A stretch of DNA of 64,000 nucleotides from Sipunculus nudus. Its lineage: Eukaryota; Annelida; Sipuncula; Golfingiida; Sipunculidae. A program made the translations under genes and the position numbers. Shown here one piece after another: positions 1-9,796 of the stretch. The notes beneath the pieces were generated by a model. The model was not told the DNA's origin. It saw only the letters and a list, made by a program, of their open reading frames with translations, and did not search any database. The number at the start of each line of letters is the position of its first letter. Within the stretch, counting starts at the first letter, position 1. The stretch covers positions 13,271,488-13,335,487 of the forward strand of contig CM049320.1 in assembly GCA_026874595.1 (NCBI GenBank). Reading direction: 5' to 3'.

Positions 1-208
1 GACTTCTTTCCTTAATATGTAGTATGTTAAAAGTTCTAGGTCCAATGTTACAACATGAGCAATTTTTTTTAATGGATGACTGAGGAAGATCACAGACCAA
101 ATACCCCAACTTATGATAAATGATAAATAACTTTAAATAACAAATAAAATTTTGAATTTACAGTACTTGGATCTTAAGCTTAACATTGTCTGACAAATAT
201 ATATATAA

Positions 209-1391
209 CTAGACATTTCTTGGCACCGCTGGTGCCATAGTTTCGCCAGACAAATGAGGTTTTGTGGTATTTTGTTGATATAATGTGATGTATTTGTATT
301 TTAGCAATGAATGTGAGAAACATTTGTACAAAATATAGGAATATTTAAAGTGAAGGCAATTGTTATGTAAAAGGTTATGTATAAATAGAAGTATATATTT
401 AATGATGTATTGAGTTGTATATGTATGTTTGGAGTAACTTGTTTGAGAATAATATAGAGTCACTCTCATAGTCACGGTCATGACCCCAAATCAATAAACT
501 GCATTCCAAAATATCCAACATTTGAAAAAAAAATTAAATTTAAAAAAAAATAATTTAAATTAAATTAAATTTTAAAATTAAATTTAAAATTAAATATACC
601 TCATTCCATAAACCATATCTATATACATGCATAACATGAAAGAAATCTGTCCATTACTGTTTGACTTATAATGCTCACAGTATATACTGTCAAGTGGCAA
701 TGATGGGGTATTCAAAGGCGCAAAAAAAACAAAAAAAGGACAACAGGTGGCGCCACCTATCTTCTGCAAAAGACAAAACTATCCAAGATCTTCCGTCAAC
801 TTGATTTTTGGACCAATCCATGCATCCCTTTTTAAGATATTCATGATTTTATGTGATTTTCACCATATATGGTAATATTCAAGGTCAAAGCCACTCTCAA
901 AGGAAAGGTCATGACCCCAATTTTAATATACATCATCCCATAACCCATACCTATGTACATGCATAATATTAAAGAAATCTGTCAATCAGTTTTGTGATGC
1001 TAAAAGTACTGTCAAGTGGCAATGATGGGGGTATTAAACGGCACAAAAACAAGAAAAGGATACTAGGTGGCACCACCAGTTTCCGGTACATGACATCACT
1101 ATCCAAGATCTTTGTCCAACTTGATTTTTGGATAAATCCATGAGAGATTTCTTGAGATATTTAAGAATTTGTGTGATATTCCCAAAAATGGATCTATTCA
1201 AGGTCAAGGTCACTCTCCTAGTTGAGGTCATGACCCCATTTTAAATAGGCTTCGTCCTCTCACCTATATCTATAAATGTGTCAAGTTTGAAAAAGATCCT
1301 TGAAATATTTTTGAGTTATTGTGTCCAAAAGAAATCTCTGCGGCGGCGCAACCGTGCCTAAACCATAGTATCTCCGGACTATGTCTGGCGA
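209..1391 (-). mobile_element. Non-autonomous Helitron (family B) carrying ~320-bp tandem repeats
   Basis: Read on the minus strand, the element starts with TC at 1391 after an A (1392) and ends with CTAG at 212-209 before a T. These are the Helitron 5'-TC and 3'-CTRR ends at an A/T target. Nine bases upstream of CTAG is a perfect hairpin, GGCACC-GCT-GGTGCC (222-236). The 5' end (TATCGCCAGACA) recurs inverted just inside the 3' hairpin (about 240-252). This arrangement resembles the asymmetric inverted repeats described for some Helitron groups. The body holds about 2.5 copies of a ~320-bp unit; the words GTCAAGTGGCAATGATGGGG and GGTGGCGCCACC repeat 320-322 bp apart (palindromes at 746 and 1066). 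No Rep/helicase coding is present, so it is non-autonomous. An A/T-rich stretch (520-600) interrupts the first unit. Confidence 0.75.
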
Positions 1392-1670
1392 TACAATTGT
1401 TGATTAAATATTGTTTTAGTTTGTTGAATTAATGCGCATGTTCTGCAAGCTATATTTGTAGTTTTTAGCTTTAAAATACCAATGTTTAACATGGTTATTT
1501 TATAATTATATTTTAGACATTTCACATAAGAGGTAAAATTACAAAATAAATATGACAGGAGTCTAACCAATGATATTTTCATAGAAATTCTTAAAATATT
1601 AATTATTATTGACTTAAAATGTTTTACAAATTCTTTGAATCGATTAAAGGCAAGCTAGGTAAATACAGTG

Positions 1671-1985
1671 TAATTGAAGCCAGCCTAGGAATAGATGAGG
1701 ATTCTGATCTGGGCTGGTCCAGAATAAAATCAGTCCACCACAGGATTGTTAACCTAACTGGCCCAGATCAAAAATTCTAATCTCAGCTGGCCCAGTTTAA
1801 AATCAGTCCAGACCAGATTTAAATCCTGAAGTCTTCACCACAGGATTTTAATCTGGACCGGCCCAGATTAAAATTTTAATCTGGGCTGGCCCAGTTTAAA
1901 ACTGGTCTGGCCCAAATTAGAATTTTGATCTGGGCTGGTCCAAATCAAAATTTTGATCTGGGCTGGCCCAGTTTTAAATTGGGCC

Positions 1986-1987
<2 letters not shown>
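1671..1987. repeat. Array of CTGGGCTGGCCCAG-type imperfect palindromes
   Basis: About eight to ten occurrences of the palindromic core CTGGGCTGGCCCAG or close variants (GATCTGGGCTGGTCC, CTGGCCCAGATC) are separated by short AT-rich spacers such as AATTTTAAT. Spacing is irregular, roughly 30-45 bp, so it is not a clean satellite. It runs directly into a TA microsatellite. No coding function is evident. Confidence 0.6.

Positions 1988-2045
<58 letters not shown>
1988..2045. repeat. (TA)n microsatellite
   Basis: Nearly pure TA dinucleotide tract of about 28 units, bounded on the left by the palindrome array. Confidence 0.95.
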
Positions 2046-2050
<5 letters not shown>

Positions 2051-3578
2051 ACTTTTATTATCTGGGTGACAAATTTAAAATAAATTAAGTATAAGGTTAT
2101 AATAAATAAGGTATTATGTTTCCAGTATATATTAATTCTAAACCTGTCTAGATATAGATTTCATAATAAACTCTGAATATCGGGGGGGGGGGGGGGTAAC
2201 ACTGACCAACTCCCCCCCCCCCCCCCGCCCCCTTGTTAAAATGTGGGCAAAGTGTCATAGTTTCCTGTTGTATTATATATCATATATTTTTCTGTGAATG
2301 ACAATGCTACCATCTGGTGTTTTTAATCCAACACCAAAGACAAAGCAATAACAAATTTTACAATTCCAGCTTTCTACTACAAGGAATATTTATTTACTTT
2401 AAGGGAATGAACAGGGAAGTCTGAGTTATATGTTTACAATATGTAATACAAAAAAGACTTTAATTATGTCTGGAGCAAATTGAATCATGCTCTCTAGACC
2501 CAGACATTTCTCAATTTTCATAATGTTACATGTACCAACACATCTGTGGGAGGTCTTTGGATGCAGTAGATGTTTGTGAGCCAGCATAAATCTGCACTTG
2601 ATGAGGATATAATTTTATTGCTGGTTATTGGATATTTAATTCAGGAGGGTGATCTGCACTTGAATAATGGATCTCCTCCTACTTCAAGGTATGTGTACCA
2701 TGTGAATGCACCTGATGACCCCAGGTATGTTTGTACCTGCGTGAGCCTGAAGTTCACCAGGTGTGTGGACCAAGGGGTGCGGTCATTTAAATAACAGTCC
2801 ATCAGACATCATACAGGGTTCAAAGCCTTTCATGAAAACAATTCTCTGTTATTTCCCTATTAATTTTGAAATAATGGGATAATTATTTTGACATTTTTGG
2901 GGGGCATAAAACACTTAAACAGTCTACATAAATAACAAGACAATGTTTGGCATTTAAGATTGTATTCCCAATGAGCTAATACATGAAAATCGATGGTTGT
3001 ACACTGCCCCTTTGAGGTAGTAAAATTGCCCAATGTAACTTTAAAAGAAAATATAAAATTGTGATAGAATTCAAAATAACTTTATAAGAAATTTTCAATT
3101 GTGATAAAATTCAAAATAAAAAATAAATGTATGAACTCTCGTGCTGCCACTGCTATATGAGACAAATGTGGCGTTTAGTGGTCAGTTACGTTAACAGACA
3201 CCATTAAGCATGGTAAATAGTGAACCTTAAGTGCAGAGCCTCCTGTCAACTAAATAGTTCAATAAATATTCCTTTTATTTCACATAATCATTCACTAGAT
3301 GTTTGGACAGGAAACAATGTTTGAGCTGACCACTTTTCTTTTAGGCAAATAAATTTCCCTGTGTTTTCTGTATTTGAAGCAATATCTCAAATTACCTGAC
3401 TTTCTTCTGCATGGAGAAAATCTAACGGAAACTAAATTGATAGATTCTCACAGATTTTCAGGATGGCTTGGAACTCTGTCAAAAACTAACTACAGGTAAT
3501 ACTTTATTATATTTATTATTTTCAGGGTGTGTAATACTTTGAATTGTTAACCTTTCCAAGGGAAAGCCATTAATTGTA
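2046..3578. other. Intergenic stretch, homopolymers only
   Basis: There is no convincing gene. It contains a poly-G run (about 2181-2196) followed 15 bp later by a poly-C run (about 2211-2226), which together could form a G:C foldback. A short open frame at 2570-2794 has no recognisable similarity and contains donor-like GGTATGT words, so it is probably chance. The rest is AT-rich unique-looking sequence. Confidence 0.5.
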
Positions 3579-3620
3579 TCCGCCAAAACAGAGTTTTGCG
3601 GATACTATGTTTTCAGCTGG

Positions 3621-3654
<34 letters not shown>

Positions 3655-5295
3655 GTAGGTGTCCGGAGAACTCCTCCGTAACCGCTGGGCGGAATTTTCC
3701 GAAACCCGGGATTATGTTCGGGTCACATGTGAACTGCTGCGCCCCGATTTTGTTTTGACCTCTGACCTTTCCTCTGCGCTCTGCGTCCGTTTGTGCGTCT
3801 GTTTCCACACATAAACCCACATATCTCGGGAACCGTTTGACCGATCAGGAAAATTTTTTTGCACAAATGTAGCCCTCGGAGAGCTTTATAACATACACCA
3901 AAAATGGTGGCGCCACCTGCAACCATGTTTGCACAGTGTCCATCTGTTCGTCTGCCTTGGGTTAAAATCACTCATATCTCTGCAGTGACTTGACTAATTC
4001 ACCTGAAATTCGGCATGCGCAAACATCCTGGATAGCTTTTCTGATTTTATGACAGGTGGCGCCACCTACATTCACCTTGACGCTGCAGACATCCAAGCTC
4101 ATATCTCGGGAACCGTTTGACCGATCAGGAAAATTCTTTTGCACAAATGTAGCCCTTGGAGAGCTTTATAACATACACCAAAAATGGTGGCGCCACCTGC
4201 AACCATGTTTGCACAGTGTCCATCTGTTCGTCTGCCTTGGGTTAAAATCACTCATATCTCTGCAGTGACTTGACTAATTCACCTGAAATTTGGCATGCGT
4301 ATACATCCTGGATAGCTTATCTGATTTTATGACAGGTGGCGCCACCTACATTCACGTTTACGCTGCAGACATCCAAGCTCATATCTCGGGAACCGTTTGA
4401 CCGATCAGGAAAATTCTTTTGCACAAATGTAGCCCTTGGAGAGCTTTATAACATACACCAAAAATGGTGCCGCTACCTGCAACCATGTTTGTACAGTGTC
4501 CATCTGTTTGTCTGCCTTGGGTTAAAATCACTCATATCTCTGCAGTGACTTGACTAATTCACCTGAAATTTGGCATGCGTATACATCCTGGATAGCTTTT
4601 CTGATTTTATGACAGGTGGCGCCACCTACATTCATGTTTACGCTGCAGACATCCAAGCTCATATCTCAGGAACCGTTTGATTGATCAGGAAAATTTTTTT
4701 GCACAAATGTAGCCCTTGGAGAGCTTTATAACATACACAAAAAATGGTGGCGCCACCTGCAACCATGTTTGCACAGTGTCCAGCTGTTCGTCTGCCTTGG
4801 GTTAAAATCACTCATATCTCTGCAGTGGTTTGACTAATTCACCTGAAATTCTGCATGCTTATACATCCTGGATAGCTTTTCTGATTTTATGACAGGTGGC
4901 GCCACCTACAATCAAGTTTACGCTGCAGACATCCAAGCTCATATCTAGGGAACCGTTTGACCAATTGGGCCAAAATTTTGCATGTGTATAGTTCTCACAA
5001 AGCTCTTTATCATACGCTAAACTGGTGGCGCCACCTGCAACCCTTTTTTGCACAGCGTCCATCTGTTTGTCTGCCAAGGGCAAAAATCACTCATATACAA
5101 TATAGTGGTTTGACTTATCTGCCTTAAATTTTGCATATGTATACAACTTGGACGGCTTTCTGGATTTTTTGGTAGGTAGCGCAACCTACATACACAATTT
5201 GGCTGCAGACATCCATGCTGATATGCAACACTTCACCCGTTCCACTCTGATTTAGGCGGATACAAGTAGTCGCTTGTCGACTACCCGTATTCTAG
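3579..5295 (+). mobile_element. Non-autonomous Helitron (family A) with a 280-bp tandem array
   Basis: The 5' end is A|TCCGCC at 3578/3579, within a near-perfect hairpin (TCCGCCAAAAC / GTTTTGCGGA, 3579-3602). The 3' end is CTAG (5292-5295) followed by T. Seven bases before CTAG is a hairpin with a 7-bp stem, GTAGTCGCTTGTCGACTAC (5266-5284). GGCGGATA just inside the hairpin (5255-5262) is the inverse of the 5' terminus. These match Helitron termini and A/T insertion. The interior is tandem repeats with no transposase gene, so it depends on an autonomous relative. A (CCG)n tract lies at about 3620-3654. The same family recurs at 61172-63919. Confidence 0.85.
3821..5220 (+). repeat. Five-copy 280-bp tandem repeat inside Helitron A
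   Basis: The landmark ATATCTCGGGAACCG begins at 3821, 4101, 4381, 4661 and 4941, an exact 280-bp period; a diverged sixth start lies at 5221. Each unit carries two 12-bp palindromes, GGTGGCGCCACC, alternating 149 and 131 bp apart (for example 3906, 4055, 4186, 4335). The middle copies are the most alike and the last (4941-5220) the most diverged, as expected when arrays expand by unequal exchange or during rolling-circle replication. Confidence 0.95.
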
Positions 5296-5648
5296 TTTAA
5301 TATTGCTTTTCCACAGGAAAACTTTCATTTCCGTCATAGACACATTCTGTCAACATATCATACTTTCAATCAGTTACTTTCATTTTGACAACTCTACAGA
5401 ACACATTGCCTGTACAATATGGTACAGCCGTAAATCTTTCTGTAACGTACTCTGTGAATGAATATATGCCTTAGAACCCAGTAACGTATCTCCTTACAAA
5501 ATAAGAATGGGTCTGGGGTTTTGACTGATACTTGGCTCTGTTGTGGCTCTGTTGCTCCAAGAATCACAGAGCTCTATAAATGATTTCATCGGCACTGTGA
5601 AGCCATAATAGCAAAGGGTACCATTGTGCCAAGTTTCCCTACTGTTTA
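5296..5648. other. Short unannotated stretch between Helitron and LINE
   Basis: Unique-looking sequence between the Helitron 3' end and the LINE poly-A. No ORF, splice-bounded exon or repeat is visible. Confidence 0.4.
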
Positions 5649-5947
5649 GCTTTTCTTTTTTTTTTAATTAACAAAAAAGAGTACATAAGGATACATACAC
5701 AAGATACAAACATAGATGTACATCTACACAATTACATAATAAACATAATAATATATAAACATGTAAACAACCATATCACTGGCTATAATTTAACCTTAGG
5801 AATGACAGAACCAGGTAAAAAAGAGAATCACACAAAAGAACATACAACACAGAATCCCATAGTAATAAGTCAAATTGATATTACTTAGTTGGTTTAATTA
5901 TGTTTTTTTTTATTTATTTATTTATTTATTTTTTAATGGAGGTTAGC

Positions 5948-6634
5948 TTAGGCTACTTTAAAACTACTTAAAAGTTTATCCCATTTAATGTGGTGTTTAT
6001 TTATCTTACCTCTTTTAATGGCTATATTTTGTTCTATTGAATATAAATCATTCATGTACACACCAAAGCCCTGAAAAGTAGGTATTTTCTCATAGCATCT
6101 ACAATTATAAATATATTTTTTGGTTGCTAATGTGAGCATGTTTATCCAATCATGTTCACTATTATTAAAGAGAAATTCTTTACTGGATAAAGTTGATAAT
6201 ATAACTGTAGACTCTAGTTCGCTTGGCATACTCTGAATATCTGACCATAGTGTAGCTGTAAAAGAACATTCCCAGAATAAATGAACCAAAGTTTCTTCTT
6301 CCTCTTTACAAAAAGTGCATTTACTTGAATTGATAATATTTAACTTACAGAGAAATGGATACAAAGTAAGCCTATGATGAAGGATGTAATATTGAAATAT
6401 ACGTAGCTTAGCTGATATAGAGGTCCCATATATCTTCGAAAATCCCTGGTACACATCCATATCTGTAACTGTGATAAAATCATCTTTCCATTTTTTAATT
6501 GCATTACCTAGAGGGACTATATGTTGGTCCACCAGTTGGTCATATATCAATTTTCCTCCTTTCTTATTAGTTAACACAGTATTAAGGAATTTATGTAAAT
6601 TTCTAGGTGATATTATTTCTTTGTTCTCATTCAC
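5948..6634 (-). pseudogene. LINE ORF2 fragment: C-terminal zinc-binding region
   Basis: A 228-codon open frame ending the LINE ORF2. It contains KLRIFQYYILHHRL followed by a CxxC...H...C cluster (CTFCKEEEETLVHLFWEC, about 6262-6319), the zf-RVT-type motif found C-terminal to RT in Tx1/L1-like elements. It is separated from the RT segment by stops or a frameshift. Its stop lies about 300 bp upstream of the poly-A, leaving a 3' UTR. Confidence 0.85.
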
Positions 6635-6740
6635 TATGATTTGTTTCCACCTTCATGGAATTGCTTGAAGTAAACTAATATAACTCAAATAATTTATTTT
6701 GACCTCATACTTACTAAAAAATTCTTTATGACTCATAAAC

Positions 6741-8140
6741 TTATTTGTGCCTTGTACCATTTTTAACTAAATCTGTTACAAATATGACTCCTTTACTGAA
6801 AAGCGATTTGTAAAATAAAATTGTATCATTAATTTTTATATGAGAATTAAACCATATACATTGTGACATAACTTCTTCGTAAGTTTCTGGATTGTAGAAG
6901 CTGTATTTGAACCAGTGTTGCATAATTTCTTCCCAGAAAGGATGTTTACATTTCATAATATATTTTACATGTCTAGGTGCTAGATTACAATTGAAAGATA
7001 ATTCTCCTAGTTTAAAAAATCCTAAAACAATTTTCCTCCAGACATTTTGTGGACTTTTATCTAATAAACGCACAATCAACACCAATTTTAAAGCTACATT
7101 CTTTATTGAAATCTCTATCAAATCAAGGCCTCCTTTTTCAATAAATGCTATTATGGTATGTCTTTTTATTAAGTCATTGCGTCTTCCCCAAATAAATTTA
7201 TATATATGTCTCTTAATTTGTTTCATAAATGATTGACTGGGTGTAGGTAGAACTGAAAGATGATATATCAACTGTGATGAGACAAAATTCTTTAATACAT
7301 TGATTTTACCAATTGGTATGAGTTTTCGAGCATTCCATACTGTTAATATATTATTTATTTTGGTTTTTACTGAGGCAAAGTTTTCATGTACCATATCTTC
7401 AAGTGAGGGAGTGACCTTCACTCCTAATGGTGTTATACCTTTATCGGTATATACAAGGCCTAAATCTTCTACCTTATTTTTCATATGGCTATTACCTTTC
7501 CTTAATGGCATAATAACAGTTTTATCCTTATTGATTTTTAATCCAGAAAATGATTTAAAACCTTCAAACAAATATAATATTTTTTCTATACTTTTATGAT
7601 CTTCTACAAATAATGTGGTGTCATCCGCATACTGTAAAATTTTATTTTCTTCACCATATATATTTATACCTTTAATACCTTTTTCTGACCTGATTGCCAA
7701 TGCTAATATTTCAACACATAATATAAATAAGTAGGGTGATAGGGGGCAACCCTGCCGCACCCCCCTTGATACAGGGAAAAAGCTTAATATCCACCTATTA
7801 TTGACTACACAGCTTGTAATGTCATTGTTTACTTTTTTTATCACTGAGATGAAATTCGAGTCAAAGTTCATATGTCTGAGTATTGAGTACAGATAATTCC
7901 ATTCTAAATGATCAAAGGCCTTTTCAAAATCTATTGCCATCAACATTGTATTTAATTTTTTTTCATCTGCATGACTAATTATAGTAATAATTTTATTTAT
8001 AGTTTCTCCAATATATCTATCTTTAATAAAACCAGTTTGGTCACTGTGAATCAATTCTGCTAACACACATTTTAATCTATTTGCTAAACTTTTTATAATA
8101 ATCTTATCATCAGTATTTAGTAAAGTGAGTGGTCTCCAAT
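6741..8140 (-). pseudogene. LINE ORF2 fragment: reverse transcriptase domain
   Basis: An open stretch of about 465 codons reading NWRPLTLLN (8120s) through the fingers and palm motifs to the thumb. Catalytic residues are visible: the D of DFEKAFD (about 7920) and the DD of YADD (7620-7631). The downstream thumb region contains LIPIGKINVLKNF and KRHIYKFIWG, as in L1-like ORF2. The frame ends at a stop about 140 bp before the next in-family segment (5948-6634), so the ORF is broken. It is a decayed part of the LINE above and not a host gene. Confidence 0.9.
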
Positions 8141-8243
8141 TTTTAAAATATTTTTGGTAGCAAGCTTATAATCCCTTGTCTCTGTGTTAAAGAAAACTTA
8201 CCCATTTGGAATGAATATTGTATAGATCTAATAAAATAACTGT

Positions 8244-8627
8244 TTATATCTTTCCAAAAGAATTTATAAAATTCAGTAGTAAGGCCATCAGTGCCTTGGA
8301 GATTTTCCATTTTTCATTGTTTAAGCTTTTAAATAATTCTTCATCATTTAATTCTTCAGACCATGTGATGTCAGTCTTAGGTATATTTATCTTATATTTA
8401 TCTAGAAAGCTATTTAATTTGTTTGCATTGTATTTAATATAAGAAGTATACATTTTATTGAAATAATTTTCTTCTTCTTTCAAAATTTCTCTCTGATCAA
8501 TAATTATTTTACCATCAACATCTAATTTATTTATTACTTTCCTATTGAAGTTACGTTTCTCGAGTTTTAGGAAATATTTTGTTGATTTTTCTCCTTCCTC
8601 ATACCATCTTACTTTACTTCTTAACAT
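8244..8627 (-). pseudogene. LINE ORF2 fragment: linker between endonuclease and RT
   Basis: The frame begins SKVRWYEEGEKSTKYFLKLE, the conserved linker seen in L1/Tx1 ORF2 before RT. After residue about 108 it shifts frame: the expected GTDGLTTEFYKFFWKD continues in another frame from about 8310. The reading then resumes as MGKFSLTQRQGII and shifts again near 8155 before NWRPL. These indels show that the copy is inactive. Confidence 0.85.
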
Positions 8628-8775
8628 AGCTCCCCTAGTTTTTTCCTTCGATTAATTTATTAAATTCATTTTTAATAGATTCAAAGTGTTTTTTTTCTAG
8701 GTCTGATAATTCTGAATTTTGCAATCTATTTAATTCTTTTTCCAATTCTTTTTTTACTGTTTGGCTTTTGTGTAT

Positions 8776-9680
8776 TTTTTATTACTGGTAGTTGTAATGT
8801 GGGAAACACCTGGGAGTTCTGTTTTTTTAACGAATTGTTAAAAACAATTTATGCCTTTCCATGCTTATGTTTGCCTGTCCATGACAAGCGGAAAGGCGTT
8901 ATTATGACCCCCGATTTCAAAACACTGTCACATGTTACATGGTTATAACTTATATGACTTTAAATTTTTTAAATTTTTTAACTTCATTGTTATATAATAT
9001 ACATATCAGAATTAATCTCAAAATTAATATTTTTTATAGAGGAGTTGATTTATATTTATTCACAAACAGTAAGAAAACCTTCTCTTTTATACTCAAAACT
9101 CTAACGATGCAGTGGTTCACCTGTAAAACATTTTTGTAAGGACTGTGTGATATATGTAAGAGAGTTTATAACCGTGAGGTAAATAATGTTTCTTGAGGTT
9201 TAAATATTTTTTATTTTAATTTGGCCTGAAGATATGTCTATATGATGTTTATGCACAATTAAGCAATGTACTTTGTTCCTACAACAGTGATGGTAAAATG
9301 GTGGGAAGTGTTGGGAAATTATTGCCCAGAAAACACTTATTTTCCTACAAATCATCAATTACAGTAATACTTTCATATAGCTCAACTTTAACTGAGGTAC
9401 CTTCTAAATTCAAAAGTGGTCAGTGGTTGTCAGTAAGTGCAGGCTCAGTGATAAAAAATGGTTTTTAAAATGTCCCAAAAAATATGACCTAAGAATGTGG
9501 GAACATCATATTATGATATAATTCTTATTGTTAATAAAACATCACAATATAACCATATGGATATAATACACAACTCACACTTTCACAGTGCTGTAATTTC
9601 ATCATGTCACTTTGTCTGGATGAACTCAAAATACCAACCACCATCTGTAAATGTCAACGGCAGAATAAGATAAACGTTAC
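8776..9680. other. AT-rich stretch, probable TNK2-like intron 1 side
   Basis: It lies just downstream (minus strand) of the donor of the SAM-domain exon, so it should be intron. No exon encoding the rest of the SAM or kinase domain is seen. A GACAAGCGGAAAGGCGTT segment near 8880 may be a decayed repeat. Nothing else is recognised. Confidence 0.4.
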
Positions 9681-9784
9681 CTGGTGACCTGGAGGTTGTC
9701 CCTGAGCTTGACGTAAAACTGTTCCAACTGAACCTCGGTCAACAGGTGCAGCAGCCATTCTGGGTTGTCATCCTCTGCAGCCAT
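9681..9784 (-). CDS. TNK2: First coding exon of an ACK/TNK2-family tyrosine kinase
   Basis: ATG at 9784-9782 opens 34 codons plus two bases, ending at a clean donor (CCAG|GTAACG, exon end 9681). An acceptor (TTTTCTAG|G, exon start 9796) precedes a 12-base 5' UTR segment. The peptide contains WLLHLLTEVQLEQFYVKLRD followed by NLQVT. This matches the N-terminal SAM-like domain of ACK1/TNK2 and TNK1 (family pattern WLLxLLxEVQLxQYxxxLRDxLxVTR), which mediates membrane targeting and dimerisation of these CDC42-effector non-receptor kinases. The split codon AG| would give the expected Arg. The kinase, SH3, CRIB and UBA parts are not visible in 1-9680 and should lie left of the window. The match was made from memory of the family; alternative family members cannot be separated on 34 residues. 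Confidence 0.85.
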
Positions 9785-9796
9785 GGTGATGGTTAC

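Larger units (their letters stand above)
5649..8775 (-). mobile_element. 5'-truncated LINE of the L1/Tx1 type
   Basis: A minus-strand retrotransposon whose 3' end is an A-rich tract (T-run at about 5649-5665 on the plus strand). It retains the linker, reverse transcriptase and C-terminal zinc-knuckle parts of ORF2; the endonuclease and ORF1 are missing. RT hallmarks in order are NWRPLTLLN, SDQTGFIKDRYIGE, DFEKAFDHLEW, SRGVRQGCPLSPYLF and YADDTTLF. The motif spelling is typical of L1/Tx1-clade elements of marine invertebrates rather than CR1 or RTE. Several frameshifts break the frame (near 8155, 8310 and 8635), so this copy is dead. Truncation at the 5' side is the normal outcome of target-primed reverse transcription. 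Confidence 0.9.

Noticed and set aside
2570-2794. 74-codon plus-strand frame with donor-like words
   Set aside because: No homology recognised, no acceptor-bounded exon, surrounded by repeats.
3605-5083. Several 70-80-codon frames in both strands
   Set aside because: They are copies of the 280-bp repeat inside the Helitron.
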